From contig NZ_FNEQ01000008.1 in the NCBI RefSeq assembly GCF_900100205.1, positions 124,001 through 188,000 on the forward strand: a stretch of DNA of 64,000 nucleotides, in the 5' to 3' direction. Each line of letters starts with the position of its first letter. The stretch's first letter is position 1. The translations under genes were made by a program, and so were the position numbers. Below the pieces are notes generated by a model that was not told where the DNA came from, did not search any database, and worked only from the letters and a program-made list of their open reading frames with translations. Source of the stretch: Duganella sp. OV510. Lineage in GTDB: Bacteria; Pseudomonadota; Gammaproteobacteria; Burkholderiales; Burkholderiaceae_D. This document shows positions 44,179-52,592 of this stretch, one piece after another.

Positions 44179-44460
44179 TCAGACTTCTGACGGCGCCAAT
44201 GCGGTAATGGCCAATGCATGAATTTCTTTGTGCATCATATCGTGCACGGAATCATACACGAGTCGATGTCTCGTGACGAGTTTCAGGCCTTCGAATTGTA
44301 ACGAAACAATTCTGACATTGTAATGGCCGCCGCCAGAGGCCGCGCCGGCATGGCCGGCGTGGGAGGCAGAGTCGTCTTCCAGCACCAGTTCAAGCGGTGC
44401 CAGCCTGGCCTCGAAGGCTGCACGCATGCGAGCCAGGCGGGTATCTTGAATCCCGCTCAT
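44179..44460 (-). CDS. BolA-family protein
   Basis: The 93-residue product has the BolA fold signature, with HYNVRIVSLQFEGLKLVTRH (residues 46-65), where the family's conserved VSxxFxGxxxvxRHR motif sits, and MMHKEIHALAI near the C-terminus. BolA proteins work with monothiol glutaredoxins in iron-sulfur and cell-shape control. A glycine/histidine-rich insertion (HAGHAGAASGGGH) precedes the core. The start overlaps the yciB stop. Confidence 0.93.
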   Translation of the reverse strand: MSGIQDTRLARMRAAFEARLAPLELVLEDDSASHAGHAGAASGGGHYNVRIVSLQFEGLKLVTRHRLVYDSVHDMMHKEIHALAITALAPSEV

Positions 44461-45086
44461 GCCTGGTCCTTCATATGGCGCGACAAATACACCGTTTGCG
44501 CGATGATAAATACAAACATGATGCCGGTAACGCCAAAGGTTTTGAAATTGACCCAGGCATCGGTGTCACCTTTAAACAGTACAAAGGCCAGATACCAGTT
44601 CAGCACGCCCATGGCGGCAAAGAAAATCACCCAGGCCAGATTCAGGCGCGACCAGATCAGGTCCGGCAATTCGATAATTTCCTTCATCGACTGGCGCATC
44701 AGGTTCTTTTTGAACAGCAGATCGCTGGCCAGCAGGCCGACAGCGAACAGCCAGTACAAAATGCTCAGTTTCCACTTGATGAAGGCTTCATCATGCAGAT
44801 AGATGGTCAGCCCGCCGAACACCGAGAACAGCACCAGCGTCACCCACAAGGTGCCAGTGACTTTCTGCCCGCGCAGCTTGACCCAGGCAATCTGCGCCAC
44901 CGTGGCGAGGATGCCGATGACCGTGGCCAGCACGATCGGCGATTGCTCCGACGTGACCGAACCGCCGGACACCACGCCGCTCATATAAGTGTTGATGAAG
45001 TGCTGGGCCGCGTCGGCCTCCATGCCAGCCAGCTTGTAGGCGGCGAAGAAGCAGAGGACCGGGAGCCAATCGAACAGGAATTTCAT
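44457..45086 (-). CDS. yciB: Inner-membrane septation protein YciB
   Basis: The 209-residue product has five or six membrane helices and starts MKFLFDWLPVLCFFAAYK, the conserved YciB (IspA) N-terminus. It affects envelope spacing and septation. I used the ATG at 45086; the frame extends upstream inside msrB but without conserved sequence. The bolA start overlaps its stop by four bases. Confidence 0.95.
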   Translation of the reverse strand: MKFLFDWLPVLCFFAAYKLAGMEADAAQHFINTYMSGVVSGGSVTSEQSPIVLATVIGILATVAQIAWVKLRGQKVTGTLWVTLVLFSVFGGLTIYLHDEAFIKWKLSILYWLFAVGLLASDLLFKKNLMRQSMKEIIELPDLIWSRLNLAWVIFFAAMGVLNWYLAFVLFKGDTDAWVNFKTFGVTGIMFVFIIAQTVYLSRHMKDQA

Positions 45087-45096
45087 GATGTCTTTA

Positions 45097-45495
45097 TTAG
45101 TCTTGTGGGTCGAAACGTAAGGATGCCGAGTTGATGCAATAACGCAAACCGGTCGGCGGCGGGCCGTCCGGGAATACATGGCCCAGGTGCGCGTCGCACA
45201 CGCCACAGATGGTTTCGGTGCGCAGCATACCATGGGAACGGTCGACTTTTTCCACTACATTGGCCGGATCGATCGGTTCAAAGTAGCTTGGCCAGCCGCA
45301 ACCGGAATCAAACTTGGTATCGGAACGGAACAGCGGCGTGTTGCAGCATACGCAGGTGTAGATCCCATGCTCGTGATGATCCCAGAACTTGCCGGTAAAA
45401 GCACGTTCGGTGGCGGCATGGCGCGTCACCTGATATTCCATCGGATCGAGTTCGGCGCGCCATTCGGCGTCGGTTTTGACAACTTTATTGCTCAT
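45097..45495 (-). CDS. msrB: Peptide-methionine (R)-S-oxide reductase
   Basis: MsrB reduces methionine-R-sulfoxide in proteins. The 132-residue product has the two zinc CxxC pairs (YTCVCCNT and CGVCDAHLGH), the substrate segment SGCGWPSYFEP and the catalytic cysteine in LRYCINSASLRF. selO ends 14 bases upstream on the same strand, so both redox genes are probably in one operon. Confidence 0.97.
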   Translation of the reverse strand: MSNKVVKTDAEWRAELDPMEYQVTRHAATERAFTGKFWDHHEHGIYTCVCCNTPLFRSDTKFDSGCGWPSYFEPIDPANVVEKVDRSHGMLRTETICGVCDAHLGHVFPDGPPPTGLRYCINSASLRFDPQD

Positions 45496-45509
45496 GGCTT
45501 ATTTCTCGC

Positions 45510-46904
45510 TTAAGAAGAACAGCTAACTTCCAGGTGACTTGCCCAGTCCGGCGGCAAGGCGGCATATTGCTCGTGCTCGGGCTGTTCGTCGTAGGGGCGC
45601 TGCAACACGGTCAACAGGCGCTCCACCTCGGAAAAGTCCTTGTTTTGCGCCTTTTCAATGGCCACCTGGGCCAGATAGTTTCGCAGCACGTATTTGGGGT
45701 TGGTTTGATTCATCGCAACCGTGCGCACGGCGTCGTCGCTGCCTTCAGCGCGCAGCCGCGCGCGATAGCGTTCGGCCCAGGCATCGAAGGCAGGGCGCTC
45801 GATGAACAGGTCGCGCAGCGCTTCGTCGCCACTGGTGTCGGCCGCGCGCACGCCGCTCAGGCGGCGGAAGAACAGCGTGAAATCCACGCCTTCCAGCATG
45901 CCGAACAGGTCGTCGAACAGCGCGCGGTCGTCGTCGGCGTGCTGGTCCAGCATGCTCAGGCCGAGCTTGGCGTGCAGCAGTTCGTCCATCTTGCGGGCGA
46001 ATTCCGGCTGGTAGACATCCAGCGCCGCCTGTGTCGGCTCGACTTCGCCGATCAGCGGCAGCAGCGCCTGCGCCAGCGCGTAGCAGTTCCAGTGGCCGAT
46101 CTGCGGCTGGTTGGCATAGGAGTAGCGGCCTTGCTGGTCGGTGTGGTTGCAGATGTGGTTGGCGTCGAACGCTTCCATGAAGCCATACGGACCGTAATCC
46201 AGCGTCAGGCCGAGGATGGACATATTGTCGGTGTTCATCACGCCATGCATGAAGCCGACCGCCTGCCAGTGCGCGATCATGTGCGCGGTGCGGCGCGTGA
46301 CTTCTTCCAGCAGCGCGGCGTAGGGATTTTCCGCCGTCCGCAGCGCCGGGTAAAAGCGCTCGATGACGTAGTCGGCCAGCAGCTTCAGCTGATCGTTTTG
46401 CTTGCGGTAGTACCAATGCTCGAACGAGCCGAAGCGCACGAAGCTGGGCGCCATGCGCACCACCACCGCCGCGCTTTCAACCGTCTCGCGCACCACGCCC
46501 TGGTCCGAGCCGGCCACCGACAGCGCACGCGAGCTTGGAATGCCGAGCGCATGCATGGCTTCCGAGCACAGGAATTCGCGGATCGACGACCGCAGCACGG
46601 CGCGGCCATCGCCCATCCGCGAGTAGGGCGTCAGGCCTGCGCCTTTCCATTGCAGTTCCATCGGCCCCTCGGCCGTGGCGACATCGCCGAACAGGATGGC
46701 GCGGCCATCGCCCAACTGGCCGGCCCATACACCGAACTGGTGGCCGGAATAGACCGCAGCCAGCGGTTGCGCGCGCTCCGGCACGGTGTTGCCGATCAGG
46801 ATGTCCAGGCTGGCGGCGACGTCGTCTGGCGCCAGGCCGATCAGCTGCGCGGCCGGTGGGCTGACGCTCACCAGGTAAGGCGAGGGCAGCGGCGTCGGCA
46901 TCAA
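45510..46904 (-). CDS. selO: Protein adenylyltransferase SelO (pseudokinase fold)
   Basis: SelO transfers AMP to Ser, Thr or Tyr of target proteins and is linked to oxidative stress. The annotated 464 residues include YSGHQFGVWAGQLGDGRA, GAGLTPYSRMGDGRAVLRSS, HGVMNTDNMSILGLTLDYGP (cited in parts) and the C-terminal VSCSS. The first accepted start codon is the TTG at 46904 (ATG at 46901). However, conserved SelO sequence (LPLDNSFASLPPAFYTRL) continues upstream to about 46970, with no ATG, GTG or TTG before an in-frame stop at 46989-46991. See the finding on this start. Confidence 0.93.
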   Translation of the reverse strand: MMPTPLPSPYLVSVSPPAAQLIGLAPDDVAASLDILIGNTVPERAQPLAAVYSGHQFGVWAGQLGDGRAILFGDVATAEGPMELQWKGAGLTPYSRMGDGRAVLRSSIREFLCSEAMHALGIPSSRALSVAGSDQGVVRETVESAAVVVRMAPSFVRFGSFEHWYYRKQNDQLKLLADYVIERFYPALRTAENPYAALLEEVTRRTAHMIAHWQAVGFMHGVMNTDNMSILGLTLDYGPYGFMEAFDANHICNHTDQQGRYSYANQPQIGHWNCYALAQALLPLIGEVEPTQAALDVYQPEFARKMDELLHAKLGLSMLDQHADDDRALFDDLFGMLEGVDFTLFFRRLSGVRAADTSGDEALRDLFIERPAFDAWAERYRARLRAEGSDDAVRTVAMNQTNPKYVLRNYLAQVAIEKAQNKDFSEVERLLTVLQRPYDEQPEHEQYAALPPDWASHLEVSCSS

Positions 46905-46991
46905 GCGGGTGTAAAAAGCAGGCGGCAGGGACGCGAAGGAATTGTCCAGCGGCAGTTTAGCGGCAGTGATGATGTGCTCCAGGTTAGCTCA

Positions 46992-47257
46992 GTTCCGGAT
47001 TTTACCGCAGCCACGGAATGCGGCGGTGCAGCAATGAAAAGCGGAACGCCGGCCTGGTAATGCCGCAAAGCATGAAAGTAGGTTAACTTCACAAATAAAT
47101 AGTTTGACTCCTAACTGTTTTGCTATTACATTATTGCTCTAAGGCACTATTTAGGCCACTCCGGCCACCCAGGCGCGCACCCCGGCAAAGTAATCGTCCC
47201 GGCGATAGTTATCTATTCGACACGCCCCCGGTCCATCCTACAGAACGAGAAAACGAT
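46992..47257. other. Gap between selO and the chemoreceptor gene
   Basis: These 266 bases hold the divergent control region of selO/msrB and the chemoreceptor gene. An AT-rich patch lies at about 47088-47150. I see no convincing open frame or paired promoter elements; an in-frame upstream extension of the chemoreceptor frame from 47120 has no conserved content. Confidence 0.5.
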
Positions 47258-48865
47258 ATGTTTCATAGCATAACTATACGCACGCGCCTGATCATCACCA
47301 TGACTGTGCTGGGCGTCCTCATGCTGGTCCTGGGCGGTCTCAGCATCTTCGGCCTGAACACCGTCAATTACGCACTGAAAGACGTGTACTCCAATCAGAT
47401 GGCATCGACCGTCGCGCTGGGCAATGCCAAGAACTTCCTCAACCGCGCCCGTTTCGTCATCGACCGCGGCGTATTTCACCCGGAAGCATCTGACCTGGAG
47501 AAAACGCTGGGCCGCGCGGAAGGCTTCCTGCAGGACGGCGAAAAGGCCTGGAAGGGCTACCTGGCACTGCCGCTGGGCGGCGAGGAAAAAGTGCTGGCCT
47601 CCGACCTGGACGCCAAGCGCACCGTCTATCTGGCCGAACTGCGTGGCCTGATCACCGCGCTGCGCAATCATGACGAAGCCAAGATCGAAGAAATGTCGAT
47701 GAAAACCCTGTCGGCGCAATTCGGCATCTTTGACGCCGCTTCGAACAAGCTGGAACAGTACCAGCTGACCACCGCCAAGGATCACTACGACGAAAGCCAG
47801 TCCTTCTTCAGCAGCTTCACCACCGGTTTCACCATCGCGCTGGTGCTCGGCGCCATCCTGATTGTCTACTCGGCCATGCGCCTGCTGGCAGCCATCCTGC
47901 GTCCGCTGGAACATGCGCTGGGCCACTTCGATCAGATCGCCGCCGGCAACCTGGCCAACCAGATCAAGATCGAGCGTGAAGACGAGATGGGCAAGCTGAT
48001 GAAGGGCCTGATCAAGATGCAGGACCAGATGTCCGGCACCGTCAGCAGCATCCGCACTGGCAGCAGTGCGATCGCCACCGCCAGCGCGGAAATCGCCTCG
48101 GGCAATCTGGACCTGTCGCGCCGCACCGAGAACCAGGCCGCAGCACTGGAAGAAACCGCTTCCTCGCTGGAAGAGCTGACCTCGACCGTGCGCCAGAACG
48201 CCGATAATGCCCGCCAGGCCAATCAGCTGGCGCTGAGTGCGCAAGAGGTGGCAGGCAAGGGCGGCATGCTGGTGTCGCAGGTGGTGGACACCATGGGCAA
48301 CATCAACACCTCGTCGCGCAAGATTGCCGACATTATCGGCGTGATCGATGGTATCGCTTTCCAGACCAATATCCTGGCGCTGAACGCCGCCGTGGAAGCC
48401 GCCCGTGCCGGTGAACAGGGCCGTGGCTTCGCCGTGGTGGCGACCGAAGTGCGCAATCTGGCGCAACGCTCGGCTGCCGCCGCCAAGGAAATCAAGGAAC
48501 TGATTACCGAGTCGGTCGAGCAGGTAGACGCCGGCAACCAGCTGGTCGACAAGGCTGGCGCTACCATGGACGAGATCGTCAGCAGCGTCGAGCGCGTCAC
48601 CAGCATCATGACGGAAATCATGATCGCCGGCGAAGAGCAGAGCGAAGGCATCAACCAGATCAACCAGGCCATCGTGTCGATGGACGAAGTGACCCAGCAG
48701 AACGCCGCGCTGGTGGAAGAGGCCGCCGCTGCCGCCAACGCCATGCAGGAGCAGGCCGCGCAGCTGGAAGAAATGGTCAGTACCTTCAAGCTGGACAGCA
48801 GCACCGGTAACCGCCCGGGCGACCGTCCGGCCTTGCGCCGGCCGGTCCTGGCACTGGGCCAGTAA
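47258..48865 (+). CDS. Membrane methyl-accepting chemotaxis protein
   Basis: The 535-residue product has a first membrane helix (about 10-32), a four-helix-bundle ligand domain (about 35-185), a second helix (about 190-212), a HAMP domain and the MCP signalling domain. The hairpin tip contains GIAFQTNILALNAAVEAARA. The C-terminus (RPVLALGQ) lacks the NWETF-type tether, so methylation enzymes are not recruited through it. I chose the ATG at 47258, which gives the standard MCP start. Confidence 0.94.
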   Translation: MFHSITIRTRLIITMTVLGVLMLVLGGLSIFGLNTVNYALKDVYSNQMASTVALGNAKNFLNRARFVIDRGVFHPEASDLEKTLGRAEGFLQDGEKAWKGYLALPLGGEEKVLASDLDAKRTVYLAELRGLITALRNHDEAKIEEMSMKTLSAQFGIFDAASNKLEQYQLTTAKDHYDESQSFFSSFTTGFTIALVLGAILIVYSAMRLLAAILRPLEHALGHFDQIAAGNLANQIKIEREDEMGKLMKGLIKMQDQMSGTVSSIRTGSSAIATASAEIASGNLDLSRRTENQAAALEETASSLEELTSTVRQNADNARQANQLALSAQEVAGKGGMLVSQVVDTMGNINTSSRKIADIIGVIDGIAFQTNILALNAAVEAARAGEQGRGFAVVATEVRNLAQRSAAAAKEIKELITESVEQVDAGNQLVDKAGATMDEIVSSVERVTSIMTEIMIAGEEQSEGINQINQAIVSMDEVTQQNAALVEEAAAAANAMQEQAAQLEEMVSTFKLDSSTGNRPGDRPALRRPVLALGQ

Positions 48866-48870
48866 CAGCA

Positions 48871-48897
48871 GAGGGGCGCTACGGCGCCCTTTTTTAT
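48871..48897 (+). terminator. Intrinsic terminator after the chemoreceptor gene
   Basis: AGGGGCGCT-ACG-GGCGCCCT style stem (GGGCGC with GCGCCC) is followed by TTTTTTATT, six bases after the stop codon. Confidence 0.82.
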
Positions 48898-48971
48898 TAC
48901 CTGTCGACGTGGCTTGGTCAGCAGCACTTCAGGCGCCTGTGTTTGCCGCCAGCATCCCGTCGCTACAGGAT

Positions 48972-49664
48972 TTACTTGAGGGCGCCGAACACTTTGCCGA
49001 TCAGCTTGCTGCCAGTGCCGATCGGATCGGCGCGGATGGCTTTTTCTTCCTCGGCGATCATAGTGTACAGCCCGTCCAGCGCGCGCTGGGTGACATAGCC
49101 TTCCACCGTGGACTGGTCCTTGGCCAGCACGCCCAGCCTGGGCGCCAGGCTCATCGCAGTGTTATACCTGGTGGCCAGACCGGACTTGTCGGTGACTTTT
49201 TTCACCACCGGCTGGAACTGCACGGCCAGCTTGTCCTGGGTTTTGGAACGGAAGAAATCGGTCACCGACGTGTCGCCGCCGGTCAGGATGTTCTTGGCGT
49301 CGGTGATGGTCATCGACCTGACCGCATCCAGCAGCAGCGGTTTGGCCATCGGCACGGCGGATTCGGCGGCGCGGTTCATCTGCACCACCAGCTCGTCCAG
49401 CTGCTGGCTCTTGCCGGTCATCTTCAGCAGCGGACGGGCCTGTTCCAGGATCTTCGGCAGCGGAATCCGTACCTTGTCGTTGTTGAGGAAGCCGCCTTCG
49501 GCGCCAAGCTTGCTGACTGCCGCGTTGGAGCCGGTTTCCAGCGCCGCTTTCAGGCCGCCGGACGCATCCTTGTTGCTCAGGTCGTCCAGGGAAATGGCAC
49601 AGGCGCTGGCGGCCAGCAGACTCAGCGGGAGCAGCAGGGCGATGGTGCGGCGGGAAATCGGCAT
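48972..49664 (-). CDS. DUF4197 domain protein, exported
   Basis: The 230-residue product has a signal peptide (about 1-23) with a cysteine at residue 22 that is a weak lipobox. It is followed by the DUF4197 pattern: GLKAALETGSNAAVSKLG near the start and LDGLYTMIAEEEKAIRADP near the end. The family is exported and helical with no known function. It follows the triple-CheW gene after 48 bases on the same strand. Confidence 0.9.
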   Translation of the reverse strand: MPISRRTIALLLPLSLLAASACAISLDDLSNKDASGGLKAALETGSNAAVSKLGAEGGFLNNDKVRIPLPKILEQARPLLKMTGKSQQLDELVVQMNRAAESAVPMAKPLLLDAVRSMTITDAKNILTGGDTSVTDFFRSKTQDKLAVQFQPVVKKVTDKSGLATRYNTAMSLAPRLGVLAKDQSTVEGYVTQRALDGLYTMIAEEEKAIRADPIGTGSKLIGKVFGALK

Positions 49665-49712
49665 GGTGTGGCGTCCTTGATGGTCAATGACGCTACTGTA
49701 CTCCAGCAGCGC

Positions 49713-51224
49713 TTACGCCGCCAGCGCCGGGATTTCCTGGCCTAGCCGTTCCAGCAGACGATCGCACTGGAATACGCTCAGTGTGCGGCGCGACTCGCCT
49801 TCGCCGACGTCGATCACCTCGTCCATCTCGGTGCGCGGATCGCCCTGGGCGCTGGGATTGCGCATCATCTTCGGTGCGCCGTAGCGCTTGCTGTCTTCGA
49901 TGGTCATGATGTTTTCCACCGCGTCCACCATCAGCCCATAGCATTCATCGCCACGATCGACCACCAGGATCTTGGACTTGCCGGTGTCTTCCAGCGGCGC
50001 CATGCCGTACAGGCCGCGCAGGTCGATCACGGTAATCATCTGCTGGCGCAGGTTCAGCATGCCGCGCATGAAGGCGGGCAGGCCGGGCGGGCGGGTAATC
50101 TCGCCGACGCTGAAGTCGATGATTTCACGCACCTGCTTGATCTCCACCGCGTAGCTGTTTTCCAGCCAGAAGCTGATGTAGACCTGGCGCTGGCTGCGCC
50201 GCGCGTCGCGCCGTTCGTTGCTGGCGATCAGTTCGGCGTCCTTGGGATACAGCGCCGCGTGGCCGGTGCGCATGTCCTTGATTTCGGTGCTGGAAAAAAT
50301 CTGCTGGTGATCGAGGAAGAAGATGTCTCCCAGCTCCGGCTTGGACAGGCAACCGGCAAACATGCCGGCGCGCGCCTTGCTCAGCATCGGGATCGGCATC
50401 ACTTCTTCGCTGTAGAAATTGACGATATTGTCGACCGAGTCGACGCGGAAACCGATGGTGGCGTCGTCGATGCGCGCCACGATGATGCGCTGGTCCGCCC
50501 CCTCGACGCGTTCGCCGGCAGCGCTGGCATTCAGCAGCGTGGCAAAGTCGACTACCGCCACCGGCGCCCCGCGGAAATTGATGCGGCCCAGGCACAGCGC
50601 GCTGTTCAGCACCGACGCCTGCAATTCGGGCACGCGGATAATCTCCTGGATCGCGCCCATCTCGAAGGCAAGCGACGATACACCAACGCGGAAGCTGACG
50701 CATTGACGGCGCTCGCCCTGGCGGCGGCGCGTCTGCCGGTCGTTGCATTGCAGCGCCAGCACTTGCGGCACGTTTTCGATATGAATCAGCGCGTTCGGGT
50801 CCAGCACCTGCACCAGCCGCGCGCCCTGGTCGAGCAGAATGGTGCCGGCCACCACGCCGCGTTGTTCGCCTTCCGCATAGGCCAGCGTGCTGCGCTGCTC
50901 AGGCCGCACGCGCAGGATTTCGCCGGTGGCGTCGAACAGGATGCCGACCAGCACGCCTTCATAATCAAGGATGGCGATCTTGTCGGTGGGCAGGGCGCCA
51001 CGCGCGCCGGCGTCAAACACACGGCCCAGGTTCACCACCGGTATCACGCTGCCGCGCAAGGTAAACACGCCCGCCAGGAATTTGGGCGACAGCGGCAGCG
51101 CAGTCACTTTTTCTGGATAGTTGACCACCTCGCGGAAGCAGCTGGCAGGCAGGGCGAATTCATCGTCGCCCAGTACGAACGAGCCGAACAGCTCGGTGCA
51201 GGAGACGGCGGAAGCATCAGGCAT
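49713..51224 (-). CDS. Triple CheW-domain chemotaxis scaffold
   Basis: The 503-residue product consists of three CheW-like domains (about 10-145, 170-315 and 345-490). Each has the usual core, with ALPASCFREVVNYPEKV and GVFTLRGSVIPVVNL in the first, FRGAPVAVVDF in the second, and AVEIKQVREIIDF and MRGMLNLRQQMITVIDLR in the third. There is no receiver or kinase domain. Ordinary CheW has one domain, so this is an expanded coupling protein. The ATG at 51224 overlaps the cheD stop by 8 bases (ATGCCTGA). Confidence 0.92.
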   Translation of the reverse strand: MPDASAVSCTELFGSFVLGDDEFALPASCFREVVNYPEKVTALPLSPKFLAGVFTLRGSVIPVVNLGRVFDAGARGALPTDKIAILDYEGVLVGILFDATGEILRVRPEQRSTLAYAEGEQRGVVAGTILLDQGARLVQVLDPNALIHIENVPQVLALQCNDRQTRRRQGERRQCVSFRVGVSSLAFEMGAIQEIIRVPELQASVLNSALCLGRINFRGAPVAVVDFATLLNASAAGERVEGADQRIIVARIDDATIGFRVDSVDNIVNFYSEEVMPIPMLSKARAGMFAGCLSKPELGDIFFLDHQQIFSSTEIKDMRTGHAALYPKDAELIASNERRDARRSQRQVYISFWLENSYAVEIKQVREIIDFSVGEITRPPGLPAFMRGMLNLRQQMITVIDLRGLYGMAPLEDTGKSKILVVDRGDECYGLMVDAVENIMTIEDSKRYGAPKMMRNPSAQGDPRTEMDEVIDVGEGESRRTLSVFQCDRLLERLGQEIPALAA

Positions 51225-51765
51225 GGGCAGTCCCCGCGCAAGTGGTGACGATTTCCTGCACCGAGTAGGTGCAAGTGGCGCAATCAATGGTCATGGTGCG
51301 GCCGCACTTGCCGCCGATGCGGCAATAGCTGACGTTCAGACCGAACTTGCGCAGGTGCTTGCGCGCCGCGTCGGCATTTTGCTGGCCGATCTGCAGGCGG
51401 CTGGAGCAGCTGTTCAGCATGGTGGCGCCGCCAGCGACGATGACTTCGATATCGGCGCAGTCGTCCTCGGTGGCGCCGATCAGGCGTAACAAGGACGGCA
51501 CGGCCTGGTTGACATAGCGCGCGCCGAATTCATCGGCCATCTGCGCGCATTCTGGCAACAGGCAGTGCGCCAGCGCGCAGCGGCCGCGCTTTTTCCAGAT
51601 CAGGCCGATGCCGACGCAGGAGCCGAGCAGGGCGCTCAACTGGTCGGTACGGGCGCCGGCTTTCAGCTGGCCCATGGCCACTTGCAGCGGCGCGCGTGGT
51701 TCGTCGGCAAGCGGTGTTGCCCACGGCATCGGCAAGACTTGAGGAAAGTTGAAGAGTGCTTGCAT
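51217..51765 (-). CDS. cheD: Chemoreceptor glutamine deamidase CheD
   Basis: CheD deamidates glutamines of chemoreceptors. The 182-residue product has the catalytic cysteine in LLGSCVGIGL and the histidine in LAHCLLPE, followed by GGATML and the dimer-like C-terminal region. Extra cysteines near the C-terminus (CRIGGKCGRTMTIDCATC) are unusual for the family. It lies between cheR (9-base gap) and the triple-CheW gene (overlap). Confidence 0.93.
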   Translation of the reverse strand: MQALFNFPQVLPMPWATPLADEPRAPLQVAMGQLKAGARTDQLSALLGSCVGIGLIWKKRGRCALAHCLLPECAQMADEFGARYVNQAVPSLLRLIGATEDDCADIEVIVAGGATMLNSCSSRLQIGQQNADAARKHLRKFGLNVSYCRIGGKCGRTMTIDCATCTYSVQEIVTTCAGTAHA

Positions 51766-51774
51766 GTTGACCGC

Positions 51775-52590
51775 CTATTCCATTCGATAAATCATCGGCC
51801 GGTCGAACTGATAGGCGGTGTTGAGGCCAGAGATCGATTCGGATTCCCCCACAATCATGACAGCGTGGGGCGCCATGCTCGGGCGGGCCTGGTTCAGTAT
51901 CGCCTGCTGCTGCTCCTGATCGAAATAGATCAGCACATTGCGCAGGAATACCAGATCAAACTGCCTGGCTGGCTTTAACGGAGTCAGCAAATTATGTTGG
52001 GCCAACTCCACGTTTTTCTTCAGTGCATCCACCACCCGCAGGCCATTGGCGCTGGGACGGAAATACTTCCTGACCCAATCCGGATGCGTGGACTGGATGC
52101 GCTCCACCGAACGTCCGGTGTACTGGCCGTCGCGCGCCAGCGCCAGGATCTGCTGCGATATATCGGTCGCATGGATCTGGTAGCTGAAGCCTGGATGGGC
52201 TGCGGCAAATTCTTCGCACAGCATCGCCATCGAATACAGTTCCTCGCCGCTGGAGGCGGCCGCCGACCATACTTTCAGGCGCTTGCCCTGATGCGCCTGC
52301 CACCACTGCGGCAGGAATTCCTTCTCGACATAATCCCACACCTGTGGCGTGCGGAAAAACAGTGTGTCGTTGGTGGTGACCAGGTCGATAAAATGCGGAA
52401 TCTCTGCCCGGTCCTGTTCCACCTTGTCCAGGTAAGCCTGGTAGCTGCCCAGGTTCAGCGCCTGCACGCGCGGGCGGATGCGCCGTTCCAGCAGCACGCT
52501 TTTGCGCTCCGTCATGGCGATGCCGGTGTGCTTGCGCACCAGCGCGATCAGCGCCGACAGCGTAGCGGGAGTAAAGCCGCCGGTTTCCAT
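51775..52590 (-). CDS. cheR: Chemoreceptor methyltransferase CheR
   Basis: CheR methylates receptor glutamates with S-adenosylmethionine. The 271-residue product has the N-terminal helical domain (FTPATLSALIALVRKHTGI), TTNDTLFFRTP in place of the common TNxTxFFR, the SAM-binding VWSAAASSGEELYS and the NVLIYFD motif. It starts two bases after the PAS-chemoreceptor stop, suggesting coupled translation. Confidence 0.94.
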   Translation of the reverse strand: METGGFTPATLSALIALVRKHTGIAMTERKSVLLERRIRPRVQALNLGSYQAYLDKVEQDRAEIPHFIDLVTTNDTLFFRTPQVWDYVEKEFLPQWWQAHQGKRLKVWSAAASSGEELYSMAMLCEEFAAAHPGFSYQIHATDISQQILALARDGQYTGRSVERIQSTHPDWVRKYFRPSANGLRVVDALKKNVELAQHNLLTPLKPARQFDLVFLRNVLIYFDQEQQQAILNQARPSMAPHAVMIVGESESISGLNTAYQFDRPMIYRME

Positions 52591-52592
52591 GA

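Noticed and set aside
47165..47257. Sigma-28 (FliA) promoter before the chemoreceptor gene
   Set aside because: CAAA and GGCGATAG are present, but the spacing is 11 instead of about 15 bases and both boxes have mismatches.
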